Positions 37,834 through 51,676 of a DNA stretch of 64,000 nucleotides are shown here, piece after piece. Position 1 is the first letter of the stretch; the number at the start of each line of letters is the position of its first letter. Position numbers and translations under genes: made by a program. This DNA is from Sphagnum magellanicum (Eukaryota > Streptophyta > Sphagnopsida > Sphagnales > Sphagnaceae): the NCBI GenBank assembly GCA_021904315.1, contig CM038917.1:2976001-3040000 (forward strand), given 5' to 3'. Below the pieces are notes generated by a model, which ran no database searches, was not told the DNA's origin, and saw nothing but the letters and a program-made list of their open reading frames with translations.

Positions 37834-38075
37834 TATAGCTACCATCTTGTAACAATTATTGTCTTGTAGCACCTACCATTTTTTGTAGACTTGAAAATGA
37901 CCCATAACCATTTGTAGACCTCCTATAGTTGTTGCCTACCATATGTAGCACTTGGAGACCCTTTGTGGTCGTTGCTTTTTGTTTGCAATGTTTATAGACC
38001 TTTTGTCGTTGTTACCTACCGTATGCAACACTTGTATACCTATGTCGCTAATGCCTACCATTTATAACAGTTTTC
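37834..38075. repeat. 40-bp tandem repeat, four clear copies and a partial
   Basis: Units begin at 37914, 37954, 37994 and 38034, exactly 40 bp apart. The consensus opens GTAGACC and runs through GTTGTTGCCTACCATATG. Units differ at many positions but hold length exactly. A weaker partial unit precedes them. Confidence 0.85.
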
Positions 38076-38099
38076 CACACCTTTTAAGCCTCAAATATT

Positions 38100-41000
38100 A
38101 AGTCTATTTTTTTGTTGTTACCTTTTAGTGGCAGTTACCATCTCATGCCAAAATGTATTTCCTATTCCAGATATTACTACAAAGAGTAGATTTAATATTC
38201 CTAATTTTATAGAAGAAACACTAATTAATATAGGAGCACAACAAAACTTTATACATAATCTTAATATGAACTATATTTTTTTCATATTCTAGATAGAACA
38301 AAAACGTCAACAAAAAACCATGAGAATCCATCAACCATTTTCCATTGCAAAGATAGGAATACAATCTATTTCCATACTTTCCTTTCTTTTCAATGTCACA
38401 TACACATTTCCTCCCCAAGAAAACTTTCTTAGCCAGGTCCAATCTAGTATCATAATATTTCGAATTCAAAGGTATGATCCACAATCCCCTTTTATCCTCC
38501 TTTTAATCTCCCTTCTCCTATACCACACAAGGTCCACATGCATTCCATGAAAATAGGCCCTCCTTGTGGTTATCTTTCCTAGAAATGCCAACATGATTAG
38601 TGGATTACCACCAACCATTCATCTAACTAATCTCATTATCTTCATCCCATTTTAGTAAAAGATGATAAGTTATTGCCACTAATAACCTTTTAATTACTAG
38701 GATGCCCATGGCACTGATTAGCCTAGGAATTTCTACCCTTAACATAGCTACCATGACATATTTCCACTTTGGTAGGTCTTCACTAGGATTAGCGAATTTC
38801 AACAGACTCACCTCCTCATCAATATTAGTTTCTTCACCAAAAATGAATTCAAGTTTTATCAAGGTGTTAATATCCACATTTGATGCACCTTGGATGGGTT
38901 TTATGTTCAATTTTTTTTGGTTGCACTCCACTTTAGGAATAACAATAGAATTAAAGGCTTGAACAAAACATGTGGGTTTTAATTATGAAACCTCACTGGG
39001 TTTAAGAACCAAAAGAACTAATGGAACTTTTGCATTTATAGTTACCTATAAATGAGTTGGGCATAGGTAAATGGCATCCACACATTTGATGCAAATTCCA
39101 GAGTGTCCATATGGTTGCAAAATAAACAAAAAAAACCTTGAGTTTAGTGTTGTTCAAACCTAGATATTACACATTAATGATCTATTAAATAAACTAAAAT
39201 GACATGTAAATGAAGGAATTATATTATAGTTGCAAATGGGACACCTATACGATGTAATACACATCATACATATAGATGTAGTCAATCATGTTTGTTGTTT
39301 TGGCAAGTTGCATTTTAGTTGCATATAGCAACTACGTTATAAATGTATCACCCAATTAACAACTATGTTGCAATTAGTGTACAACTTCAACACATATGAT
39401 CATGCCATGTGTACACGTTTCCACCACTCATTTAATATGACAGTTGGAACTAGTTGTCAACTATGAATCCTATTGATATAACTAGTTGTGCAACTATGTT
39501 GTCATTATAGAAGTATTATTTTTCCACTATTTTATAAATTTGGATCATTAATTATCTAATAACTAACTACCTAATGATTTAAATTTAATTAATTAACTCA
39601 AAAATCTACTTCAAATGAATATTTTAGATATTTTAGATAATTAATTCAAATGTATGTTATCAAATAAATAATTATTTATTTATACATTTTATAAATTTTT
39701 AAAAAATGCAATGAATGTGGGAAACCTTTTTTAAATTCCAATTCAATTTGTATCTAATTTGTAATTAAAAAAATTAACCCATAAGTTTTGTCCTTAAATT
39801 TCATTTCACAAATTATATAAAGAAGGTGTTTTTCTTGTGTGCTCACATTAAAATGCATGTGTCAATTTGGAATGAGCTCAAAAAAGTTTAACCTTAAAGA
39901 AAAAACATAAAATAAAATCAAAATATTTACACAAGCACTCTTTACTTTTCCTACCCTTCTACATTCTTACCTACTTGCCTACATAAATAATTAAGTAGTT
40001 ATTCCTATTTTCTTACCTACCTTGGTAGGTAGGTAAATAGGTATCTAATGTAGATAGGTAAGTATGTAGCCTAAGCATGTAGGTATGTCCTACCTACTTA
40101 GCTACTTACACTTTTGTATTGACCTATCTAACTACTTCAACATATTTTTATTTTTTAATTCAAAATTCAATTAATATGCCACGTGGTAACTTTTGACTAT
40201 GCCATGTACCATGATTTAGGACAATCATAATGGATGGTGGAAATCAATTTCAAAAAATAATAATTTTCACCCAAAAATCCCCATAGTGCCACATGTCAGA
40301 TTTTGATGGATTGATGAAAAATGACATCATCATGACGTTACCATGGTAATTGCAAATTAGTTGCATTAAAGTTACACGATAGTTATTCCTATGTATAGTT
40401 GTAATTAAATTACATGATCGCATATGTATACAATTTCACATATGGTGAGTTGCATCTATTACAACTCATGCAATTTGTTTGATAACATTCACACATGTAG
40501 GAATACATTGAGTTGAAATGAGTTGCAACAAATTGCAAATGGTCATTGTAACTCAAAAACCTAATTGCAAGGCTAGTTGCAAATCACCCCATTTTCTCAT
40601 AGTGAACATAATAAGATGGAGGGAAAAACTATGTTGCCACCATATTAATCTCAATTGTAAAGTAGCTCCACATTCCTTTTGCATATTCCACATGGAGATT
40701 TGGCTTCCTATTCAATCAAATCAACTAGAGCAAACTTGGATATAATGTGGTAATATTGCAAGGGCTTTTGATGGTAGAAACAATTTTGGTTTGATCATGT
40801 ACTTCCTTAATGGTGCAAAAGCTTTGGTGAGGCTTGACATGTTTGGTGTGAGGTGTTTCTTGTGCAACTTGGGAACACCACTTTGAAGCAACTTCATTAT
40901 CTATTTCCATAACAATTGTTGGAATTTCCTATAGACTTAATGAGAAGGTGCAAGTATCCTTGGTAGATGTAAAGGGGTGACACCCAACAACATTTGTCTC

Positions 41001-41700
41001 CCCAAGGGCCCCATAACTAATGGTAGATGCACCATACTTAGATAGTGTATTTATGTAGCCAAAAAAATTACAAACATTAACAAGTGGATGTAACAAAAGA
41101 ACTTGACAATATAGAACTTGCACAATTTTTTTGGAGATTGTTAATGCATATTGGCAATAAATGATTGAAACTTAACATATGACACATGTTTTAGGTTCAA
41201 AATTTCAATATCACAAATTGATGTCCTTGTCCAGTTTAGTACCCATATAGAAATTAAAAACATATTTTCAAGAGTGCAATTGTTTCCTTGGTATTGCAAG
41301 TTAGAAATTGAGTCAAGAAAAGTAAATCCTTTTCCACTTCCAAGTCCCAAATCATTCCTTTTATTCTTATCACCTTAGACATATTAGGAACAAATGTTTT
41401 TGAACTAGAATTCCACATGATCATTTTTTTTTAAAAATTCCCAAAACTTGAATATCAAGATCTACATTCCTTGTTCATATATATGTTCCTTGCCCATATA
41501 TATTCCTTCTTCCTATGTGTTCCTTGTTCTTCCTTTACTTAAGCCAAGATAGTAAGGACTATTATTCATAATTAAAATCTTTAAGAAAGAAAATTTGTAC
41601 GTGTTCTATTCTCCTTACTTAAACCTAGATAGTAAGCTTTATTGTCCACAATTAGGATTTCTAGTAAGCTTTATTGTTCACAATCAAGATCTTTAGGAAA
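38100..41700. other. Gene-free stretch with TACC/GGTA repeats
   Basis: No supported gene. Near 39960-40140 there are many TACCTACC/GGTAGGTA runs, including an inverted pair TTACCTACC..GGTAGGTAA around 40012-40036. Frames at 38623-38962 on both strands are mutual shadows without recognisable motifs. Confidence 0.5.
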
Positions 41701-41749
41701 TATCATCTATGTAACAAAGGATGTCATATCAAAATAATGACATTATACT

Positions 41750-42250
41750 CATTGTTAGTTTAACCATTTCTAGTTTAGCCATAGTTAATTTTGTCATAAA
41801 TATTTTAATCATTTTTTAAGCCATAAATATTTCATTCATCTTTATTTTAACCATAATTAATTTATGCATAGTTGGTTAGCCCCATACAATATTTATTCAT
41901 TGGTTAGTTTAGCCACGGTTGGTTTAACCATAAATTATTTATTCTTTAGTTAGTTTGGCCATATTTGTTTCACTTCATGGTTAGTTCAATCATTTATAAT
42001 TTAGTCATAAAACATATATTCATTGTTTAGTTCGGCCATGTTTAATTTACTTATGATTAGTTTAGCCATATTTATTCATTGGTTAGCTTGGCCTTATTCA
42101 CTTTATTCATGGTTAGTTTCACCATATTTATTTACATATGGTAAATTGAACCATAATTAATTTAGTCATGATTATTTTTCCATAATTATTTTAAATTTTC
42201 GGTTGTTTTAGTCATTATTTTACTAATCATTAGTCTTGCCATCATTAATT
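41750..42250. repeat. Irregular tandem repeat of a GTTAGTTTAGCCATA motif
   Basis: GTTAGTTTAGCCATA/GTTAGTTTGGCCATA and TTTATTCATTGGTTAG variants alternate at irregular spacings for about 500 bp. The organisation resembles a degraded minisatellite. Confidence 0.7.
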
Positions 42251-43159
42251 TATCCTAGGTGAAATTAACCACCTATTTAATTTATGTAATGTAAATATGT
42301 GGCTAAATAACATAAATACAATTAGCTTGTATGTAGATGTATTTATTTATACATACCCTGCCTATATTCCACCTATTCACTTGTATTTTAACCTATAGGT
42401 ATCTTAGTTATATAGGCTAAGGTAGGCCATTTATATACCTATGATAAATTATTAGTTGGTTAATTATTTATTCACCTAAAATGGACTAGTGAATGTGTAG
42501 TTAAATAATTAAATATTAATTATTACAAATATGTTGTTGAAAATATATAATGAATTAGGTCAAATTTGTAAGGATTAGTTATAATTTGGTTGTAATTATT
42601 AATTATAACTAAATAATTAGACATTAATTTTTATTTAAACTTAATTAGCATACATATTTACCTACCTCTCTATTTATTTATTTATTTAAGTTATGTATCT
42701 TACATAGTTATTTAATAATAATGTTGTATGAATTAAAACGCTTTAGTGTTGTGTGGACACGAAAATGTTTCTCCCTCCCAAAAGCCTGTCCCATATTGTT
42801 TGTCATCCTTTCCAAATGATGAACAATATAAATAGATGCACCATAAGCATCCAAGACATAAAAAATATATGAAAAGGGAAAGCCACTTGGGATGAGCCAA
42901 TTGAAAAGGCTCAACCTGAAAAGCCAAATTCAAAATGAAATAAGATATTCCTACCTAGGTCATCTAGGCGTAGGCTTAATCTAGGTGGTGTACATTTAAA
43001 CCTAGTAAAGGTCATAGGTTAAATTACCCTAACCTATTTTAGGCTTCTATACCTAGTTGTTAGTTATAAACTCCTAGACCTAGACCGAAGAGTTTAGATT
43101 GTAGGTTCCTAAACATAAGGAACTTAAGAGTAGGTATCTAATTTTAGGTCTAACCTAGG

Positions 43160-43340
43160 CTATTTAGGTTTTATGTCATGTGGCATAGCCTAATGTCCAA
43201 TGTTTAAATGCCACGTGACATAACCTAGATGGCTAATGCTTAAATGCCATGTGGCATAGCCTAGGTGGCCAATGTTTAGATGCCACATGGCTTAACTTGG
43301 GTGACCATTGTTTAAATTCCACATGGCATTTGCTTAGTCA
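43160..43340. repeat. 36-bp tandem repeat, five copies
   Basis: Variants of GCCACGTGGCATAGCCTAGG, followed by TGGCCAATGTTTAAAT, recur with aligned positions 43177, 43212, 43248, 43284 and 43320. Each unit has a near-palindromic GCCACGTGGC or GCCATGTGGC centre, which includes a G-box-like CACGTG in some units. Confidence 0.88.
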
Positions 43341-43530
43341 AAATGGTGTTTGACCAATCAAAAAATCATTTGACTATTATATTCACTAGTCAAAAGTATT
43401 AGTCAAAATGACTAGTCAAAAGTTACCAATCAAAATGACTAGTCCAAAATGCCAACTTAGGCTTGATTAAAAAGTATTTGTCCAAGTCACAATGGACATG
43501 TTCAAAATGACTTGTCCAAAATGACTAAAA
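43340..43530. repeat. Short repeats of an AATGACTAGTCAAAA motif
   Basis: TCAAAATGACTAGTCAAAAG and close variants recur about eight times directly after the 36-bp array, with spacings of roughly 20-25 bp. The motif contains the palindrome TGACTAGTCA. Confidence 0.75.
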
Positions 43531-43549
43531 GGTTTTTTTTACGCCTATC

Positions 43550-46400
43550 CAAAATGGGCCTTTTTTTACTAAAATTTCTAGTAAAAAAAATAGGAATTCT
43601 AGTAATGTTAGAAGTATAAAAAAAACCATAAAGGAATGGATTTTAGAATTAAAGGTCGATTTTTAAACTATTCAAATGTCAAAAGTTCAATCTCTAGTAT
43701 AAATGTTCAAAATGTAGGAAAGTAAATACAAAACAAACACAAAAACTTGCATAACTAATTTGTTGGAACTTATATTGTAAGTTGTACTTATTTGTAAAAT
43801 TTCAATTGGTCTTCGTAATTGAGGGCTCCCCAACTTTAATGTGGCCTCTTCTTTCTTGATTGAACCAAACATGTTGATCACAAGTTTGGACAATCCAAAT
43901 GAGCAACACTAATCTGCATTAAACATTTCATCACAACCAACCACCTTACATTGATGAAAGAATGTGCACTAACAAACACTAGGGGTGATACTCATGACTA
44001 CAAGATCCTATACAAATGCCCTTGAAAGTAAACAATTCATCACATATTTTACAAGTTTGAACATTAATTGTCATGGGGCTATTGGATGGAGATGAAACCC
44101 TAAATTGGAAGTGGTTCAAAATAAGGGCCCACCCTTGATTTCATTCAAGCAAATTATTTAATTACTAGTAAGTTCGCAACCTCTTGGGCAAGCTCCCAAG
44201 TCCTTCACAAAATAACTCAAAGTTTTTTCATAGTTAGCAACATTATAATCACACAATGAATAATCAACTTATGCTACAACAACTTTCTTCTAGTTAGTGC
44301 AAAATTCTTCTCTTCATATTTAAGTTGTGACCGCAAATCTTCAATCCTCTCTCCTCTAAAACTTGAAGGAATTAAACAATCATTTAGCTTCACCTCTGTG
44401 CTTGGCAATAATTGTTGATTATTCACAATTGAAGATAACAAAATCTTGAGCTCTGCTTTCATTTTTTCCAATTCAAGTCTCGTATTAGTGTGTATTGCCA
44501 ACTTGTCGTCTACCATCATTTGAACTCTTTTTTGCTCAAGTTCCTTCTTTACCTTTTCCTTTTGAATATCTTCTATATGTCCTTTTAGAATTCGAATGCA
44601 TGTTTGTTTTGAAAATCAACAATTCAGAGACCTTGGTGAATGCTTGTAGACTACATGCATACATGTTCCCTAAAGGTTTAAATGAATGGCACTTTGGGTA
44701 ATGGTGCGATGTGTTCCTACGTACAAGACCTAGTACAACTTTTGGTATAGTCATAGAATGCATTCCCCTTAGTTTCGAATTCAAGCCTAGAGGTGGGCGT
44801 TGACCCTTTGAATTGAGGAATATGTCATTGTGTAAGCTTTTCTTCCCACCACATTTGAATTAGAAACTAGATTTACATTTGATGATTTTGTTGTTACTTG
44901 CAATGAAACACCTTGTAGCAAAGGTGGTTGTAAAATAAATAGTTTGTCCTTCATTACTTGTAATGAAATTCATTTATCATGGGTAGAAAATGCATATGTT
45001 GCCCAATAAGTTCCTCTCGATTGTTATTTTTAACTAAAAGTGGGTGTGCAAACTGAAGGGTGATTGTGTTGAATTCATTATTTTTTTCTTTTCATACACA
45101 CGTGTGTATAAGTTTATGATCACAACTTGGATTTCTTTGTCATGTGGAGTTTAAACTTCCACCCATTCTTATTGAATTTAAGGCCAAGTAGTTTGCAAAT
45201 TTTTGTTTTAAAAACATCAACTTTTCTAAGGGCCGTGATGTTTCGACCAATGCTTCTCAAACTAGGTTGCAAGTTGCTGTTGCACAAAGTATTACAAGTC
45301 AATCTTGCTAATTTCCTAACAAGATCAACAACAAACTTGAATGCATTATATAAGTGATAAAGAAACCAATCCACGGGAAACCTAAACCAAATTTTCTTGA
45401 ACTTCACTTGCAAATAAGGTTACATCCAACATATTCAAATGAATAAACGTGGTCTTAGGTTTTGAACACATTACCACCTTTTGTGAATCTTCACATATCA
45501 TTGTTGCTAACTTGTTTTCTCAACAAGATCAACAACAAAAAGTCCATTATATGCAACAAAATCTAGATCATTTAGAGAAATAACTTTGCATCAAACTTAA
45601 CAAGTAACAAAATTATAGGATACAAATGGTTGCATCCAATACACTCAAAACATTCAAAGTATAAATCATTCTTAAACTTTATAACTTGTATCAAAATTTC
45701 ACAAATTGTTGTTGCCATCGCCACTTTAATTTACAAAATCAAAAAATTTGCAAAAACATAACAAAAATTCAAGGAATTCAAGAATACTCAACATGCCCAT
45801 GGCACCAAATCTAGAAATGAATTTTGAACCTCATGTTCAATGTTCAATCGAATGAGAGGCTGTGCAAAGATGAGAGCAAAAAAATGGAGGAATTTTTGGT
45901 GAATGACAATTGAATGCTCTAATTGCACAATAAACACAAGAGTTGTATTTGAATGTTGCACAAATTAGAAATTAAAAAAATAAATATACAATATACCAAT
46001 TATGTGTGAAAGAAAATTTTAACCATTCTTAATTTTTTTTGGGTTCCTTGTGGTACCCTTAATTTTACTTGTACCTTCAACCAATTTGATAACGACCATT
46101 CATGCCTTGAATAGTCCACCATTCTTTTGCTGGTTTTTTTTGGGGGGTCATTTTTTTATCCAATGACCTAATTCACCAAAATTGGAGCAAGCATTGGTTT
46201 GTTTTTTTCCCCTCGATTTCCACCTTCTTTGTTTCTTTTTGCTTTAAAATCAAGTGTGAATGATTTGCTTAATTATCCAAATGGTGATCTTATTGTCTTT
46301 CCTTTTGTCTTGGTTGTGAAATATTTAAAGGTCTTTTCCTAACTAGGAATTTTTAACTACCTTCCTCAACGAGAAGTCATAACATCAATAAATTAACATC
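43550..46400. other. Gene-free stretch with a decayed coiled-coil-like frame
   Basis: No intact gene. On the minus strand, frames at 44784-44536 and 44519-44274 join across a shift into a Lys/Glu/Leu-rich sequence (LELEKMKAELKILLSSIVN, then ERIEDLRSQLKYEEKN) with coiled-coil character, possibly an old element gag. From about 45230 to 45780 a roughly 200-bp unit (CAACAAGATCAACAACAAA.., GGTTACATCCAA..) occurs about three times with strong divergence. Confidence 0.4.
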
Positions 46401-46409
46401 ATTGTTTGG

Positions 46410-46865
46410 ACATTTAAGGATACACATTGGATGAAATATTTCATATGATATCTATGTAATCGTCTAGATGAAGGAACTATTAACATAGTTATTAATATTC
46501 ATCACTAACTTAACATGCTGATCCTTGTAGTTTGTATATATTGATAGAAGTCATGCACATTTTGTGGTTTTTCTTGAATGTCCATAAGTTGGGGTTTGTT
46601 ATCACAAGACAATTTCTTTGCATGGAGCCAATAAGTTTTTTTCATGTGTATACTTAGAAAGGTTACATAGGAGTTGATAAAAAAAAATAGCAACATCATG
46701 TTGGTTTACTAGATAATCAAGCTTGTTGGACTATTTTGACAATTTAATGTTAGCTATTAGATTTGTAGATAATCTCCACAATCCTTCAAGTGAATATCTT
46801 GTATTTGAATTTTTTTAAAAAATGTTTGCATGAACCTTTTCTTGATCAAGTACTTTCAAAAGGTT
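46410..46865 (+). repeat. 5' LTR of the decayed copia element
   Basis: About 455 bp aligning along its length with 51178-51635. Shared landmarks include TTGTATATATTGATAGAAGT / TTGTACATATTGATAGAAAG, CTTTGCATGGAGCCAA, AACATCATGTTGGTTTACTA and CATGAACCTTTTCTTGAT. The copies differ at many positions, so the insertion is old. The ends are approximate (plus or minus 15 bp), and no primer-binding site could be fixed. Confidence 0.85.
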
Positions 46866-47099
46866 ATGGGTCAACACCAAGACATTGCCCTTTAGAGTCT
46901 TACATTCTCATGTAATATTAGTATTTATATCACAATAAAAGTATAGAAAGTGATAGTTCAATATATATATTTTTGTTTCTCATTTTCAAAAAAAGGGAAA
47001 AAGAAGAACATTTTTATTTGTGCATCTTAATTTATTATTATTATTTCTTTCCTTGATTCTTGTTATTGATAGTACAAAATGTCAAAAGTTTCATTGAAA

Positions 47100-50000
47100 A
47101 GAAGACTAATCATGCATCTTGTGAAAAAACTGAACAATGTTAAGAGATTTAATAGCAAAGGATTCACCATGTGAAAGTTTCAAATGTGAATGATCTTTGG
47201 GGAAAGGAGTTTATGGATGTTGTCTCAAGGGTGGAAGCGAAACTAACTTCGATAACAAGAGGTAATGTTGTAGTAGCTAACAATAAAAAAACTCTAACAA
47301 TTACAAGTTGGGAAAAACATGACAATCATGCCCTTAATGTTTTTTTGCCAAGGTTAATGGACTAAAGACTATTAAAAACTTGATGGGATGTGAGACATCT
47401 ATAACATTTTGGAACAAGCTCATAGTTGTTCATGAATGAAAAGCCATAAATGACATTCATCATTTGTAATAAGCTTCTACAAATGTAGTATGGAGGATTG
47501 AAAAAATACTATTGAGTATCTTTGAAAGATTATGACATGATCACCAATAAACTTTGAGGCTTAGGCAACAACATTGATGATTCAACTACTTGTTAAAGCT
47601 TTATGCAAATTTTCAAAAAGACAACCATATTTGGTTTGCATGGGATAACATATATACTAGATGACCTAGTTTAAATAATCTTGATATGCTAAATGGCATG
47701 TTTACACTAAGGAAAATTGGGTCAAATTACTTTACAAAGATTTGGATCAATTTGACTTTTGTGGACTCTCAAACCTAGAACAAGAATAAAATTAGAGAAA
47801 AGACAAAGAATATTAAACCAACAATGACAAGCTGCAAAGTTCATTAACATGAACACCCACCAAAAAAATTAGTGATAAAAATGCATATTGGATAACTAAT
47901 TTTGGATGTATGCAACACATGATAGATTGATGTGTTTGGTTCAAACATTACAAATATACATAAAGGTGATGTAAAATTGTTGAAAGTGTAGGTGGCCATA
48001 AGTTCTAGGTTGTTGGAGTTGGTATTTTTACCATTCAAATCAAGGTTAATGACAAGTGATATGATAGTGAAATGACAATTTTTTTACATGTTTTCAAAAG
48101 AAATTTATTTTTTGAACTTAAAGTTGTCATGATGCACATTGAGATTTTTTTTCAAAAAAGGGTGCAAACTAACGTATCATGGCCAAGTTGTCATAGAAGG
48201 ATGCATTTGATTGATGACATGTGACATTTGTACATCAAAGTGAAAATATTCAATGCCACAACATGTGTAGTAGGATCCTTTTTTGGAGAAAGTCAAGGAG
48301 ATTTGACAAAAAAATTGGAGTTGTAGAATCGAAGACTTGGTCCCACGAACTATCAATCCATCCAATAGATGGTAGTAGGAGACATGGTAGATGGCTTAAC
48401 TTTGACCAACAAGATGGAACCAATCTTCTATGAAGGGTGTGCCTTTGGTAAGTGTCATCAAAACCACTTCCCCAAAACAAACTATGAGTTCAAGCAAATG
48501 AACTTGTTGGAGCTTGGTACATATTGATGTTGTTGGTTAGTTCAACACTAAGTCTTTAGGAGGCACAAGCTCTTTCATCGTTTTCAAGGACAATTATTCA
48601 ACGTATTGTATTATATTGCATTACAAAGAAGTCTCAAGCTTTGGAGAACTTCAAAATTTATGTTGTTCAACTAAATGAAACATTCACAAAATAATAACAA
48701 TTATAAGATTTGACAATGGTGGAGAGTTCATCAAATAGTTCTAAAGTTATCTTGCATGCATATTAACTATAAACATTAGATGATAATTTCTTACAATCCT
48801 AAGCAAAATGGAACACATAAACATGAAAATTGAACCATAGTAGATATGGTTAAAAACATGATTTTTTCAAGTAATGTGCATTCATGGATTTGGGGTGAAG
48901 TTGCACATACTATTATCTATACATTGAATTGAACATTTACGTACATAGTACCTAACAAAGGACCTTTCAAGATTTGGATGAAAGAAAAACCTTTAATTGC
49001 ACACATGAGAATTTTTGAATGTGATGTTTATGAACATGTGGCTAAAGCATTGAAGATGGAATTAGATGAAAGAGCTAGAAAGGAGTGTTCATGGGATACA
49101 ACATCACAAGCAATGTATATTGAGTTTGGTTTAATAATAAATGCAAAATTAAAGAGAGTTATCACGTCTTGTTTGATGAAGAAGATAAAACATGTTTTGC
49201 ACAATGAACAAGATGCATGGGTCCTCAATCATTCATTTGTTTAGATTGAATCCAAATCTAATGGTTTAAACATTGAGTAGTTGCATAAAGCCACAATTTT
49301 AGTGGGAGACACAATGCCAAAAACCCTTTCCTTGCAAGTAGTCAACTGAATAGTGGTGAACTTAACAACAAAAAATTAGAGTCACCAAATGTTGAACTTG
49401 TTGAGCCAATAATGGGAGGTCACCACAATCAAGCAATAGGGCTTATTCAATAAGGAAATGAAGCAAACTCTAATGAAGTAGTTGAAGCATTAGAACCTTG
49501 ATTATGAAAACCACAAACCAAATATGATGATTGGTTCTATTGAAGAATCATTAAACATGTTTTATAAATCATGAAAGGAGCTTGCTAGAAGAACTATCCA
49601 CTTATTAAGAAGCCATAATTTGTAAGGAAACTAGACAATGGAAATGGAAAATGAATGAGAAGTATAATTCATTGATAAAAAATGAAACATGGGTACTTTA
49701 AAAAAAAAATTGCAAGATGAAAGAAAATTAGATGTAAATGGGTCTATGAACTTAAGTTTGATGTTGTTGGAAAGATAGATTGCTATAAAATTAAACTTTG
49801 TGCGAAAGAATACACATAACGAGTAGGAATGCATTATTTAGAGACATTTATCTCATATATAAGTTTGATTGCATTCATATCTTGCTTTCTATATAATGAT
49901 AGTAAAATACCTTGATATTGTACACAATTTGATGTCATTCAATGGCTTTTTTGTATAATGAGATTAGTAAAAAGATTTACATGATCAACCCAATGGTTTG

Positions 50001-51150
50001 GTGGAATATAAGACTAATCCTATAGTTGTACACGAGTTCTTAAAAAAATTGTATGGGTTGCACCAAACATCAAGAGCATGGAATTGCTGGTTAAATTTTT
50101 TTTTTATTACATACAAGTTGTCATGAAATGATGTTGATCCATTCACTTTTATGAGGAGCCTCATTTATTGCTTGCCATTTTTGTTGAAAATGGATTAATT
50201 TTGCAATCTTGGGATTAGGTAAGTTGATGATATATTGGTTTACATGGGCAAAGCTAGGCTTTCTTGATCACAAAAGGAATGTTTGAAATCTACGTGGGCC
50301 TCCACATTACTAGAGATTATACAAGACATTGCACACAACTTGACCAAACAAGGTACATTTTGAAAACCTTATAGAAGTTGGGTTATGTAGATGCCCATGC
50401 AATCATAATTCCAAAAAAATTTGAATGCCTGCCTAGAGGATGCGACTCATCAAGATCAAAACTTGGTTTTGAATTTTCCATATAATGAAATTGTTGAGTG
50501 TTTAGTTTTTTCCTCTTTTGACATCATGCCCAACCTTTCATATTTGATGGGTATCAAAGCAAAATATAACAACTGACCCAAGCAAACTGCTTGTAACATT
50601 GTTTCAAGAATCATGAAATACTTGAAGTGGTCACTAAACTTGGCCACAATGTTCAATGTTGATAATCACCTTCACACCTTGTCAACATATTGTGATTTGG
50701 ACTATTATAAGGCAACATTGATGATTGCAAGTCACACACTTGAGTTTTTCTTTTTGTGAATGGTGGTCTTGTCACATGGGTGAGTTGAAAACAACCATGC
50801 ATGGCCAACAACACAATTGAATTTGAATATATTGTAAGTTCCACTACTACAAGGGAAATTGTTTGGTTGAAGTGATTACTAAAAAACATTAGGTTTCCTT
50901 AAAGCCAAACTACAAGCCTTTAATGACAAGTACTAGTTTTATATTTAACTTGTGCACAACCTTGAATTCCATAGGCACACAAAGCATATAGATGTTGCAT
51001 TTCACATCATATGTGAACACTAAGAAGAAGGCAACATTGATGTAACTTACATAAACACCACTAATTAGATTAATAATGTCTTTGAAATGGCCTTCCCAAT
51101 AAAAATGTTTCAACGCATACATGGACTATTTGGCCTCACAAATGTTTAGT
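47100..51150 (+). pseudogene. Dead copia gag-pol reading frame
   Basis: Pieces visible across frames: gag near 47.5 kb (KDYDMITNKL then GLGNNIDDS); protease near 47.9 kb, where ITNFGCMQHM stands for the usual LDSGASRHM, so the active-site DSG is lost; pre-integrase near 48.43 kb (YEGCAFGKCHQNHFPK); integrase at 48.52-48.73 kb (IDVVG, SLGGTSSFIVFKDNYSTY, and RFDNGGEF at 48706-48729); RT near 49.66 kb (KYNSLIKNETW) and 49.80 kb (CAKEYT then RVGMHYLETF), with the catalytic box at 50220-50243 reading stop-VDDILVYM, the Tyr of YVDD having become TAA; RNase H near 50.69-50.88 kb (YCDLDYYKATLMIASHT, FEYIVSSTTTREIVWLK) and 50.97 kb (HRHTKHIDVAFHIICEH). It cannot encode a working enzyme. Confidence 0.88.
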
Positions 51151-51177
51151 TTATCTAGAAGTTGGCACCAACATTGA

Positions 51178-51635
51178 ATTGGAGTGTTTTAGATGAGACG
51201 CTTAATGTGACATAGGATATGTGTAATTTGGACAAAGTAATTATGAACATAATTATTAGTGTGCACCACCAACTTCATGCAATAATACTTAAAATTTGTA
51301 CATATTGATAGAAAGTCATGCACACTTTACAATCTTTCTCACACGTCCATACATTGGAGCTTGCTATCACGTTGTTTCTTTGCATGGAGCCAAGAAGTTT
51401 TCTACATGTGTACACTTAATCCTAGATAGGCTATTTAGGAGTTGAATGATCATAAAAAATAACATCATGTTGGTTTACTAGTTGAGTCAACCTTGTTGGA
51501 TTATTTTGACAATGTAATACTAGTCACAAGATTTTTAGATCGTTTCGACAACCTTGATTGAGTCTCTTGTATTTGATTATCTTAAAAATTTATGCATGAA
51601 CCTTTTCTTGATAAAATATTTCCAAAAGGATGTTG
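51178..51635 (+). repeat. 3' LTR of the decayed copia element
   Basis: Partner of 46410-46865, with the same ordered landmarks. It begins about 30 bp after the end of the RNase H relic. No clean polypurine tract is left at the junction. Confidence 0.85.
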
Positions 51636-51676
51636 TCCCAAGTTGATTTGAAATGTTTCGAATTATCTTTCATAAG

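Larger units (their letters stand above)
46410..51635 (+). mobile_element. Decayed full-length Ty1/copia retrotransposon, about 5.2 kb
   Basis: Two diverged LTRs enclose plus-strand coding relics in the order gag, protease, integrase, reverse transcriptase, RNase H, the diagnostic Ty1/copia order. All frames carry stops and shifts. A small minus-strand gag-like fragment adjoins it at 51.68-51.98 kb and belongs to a different insertion. Confidence 0.88.

Noticed and set aside
36230..38080. Possible CRISPR-like arrays (32-bp and 40-bp repeats)
   Set aside because: There are no unique spacers between units; they are contiguous tandem repeats in plant nuclear DNA.
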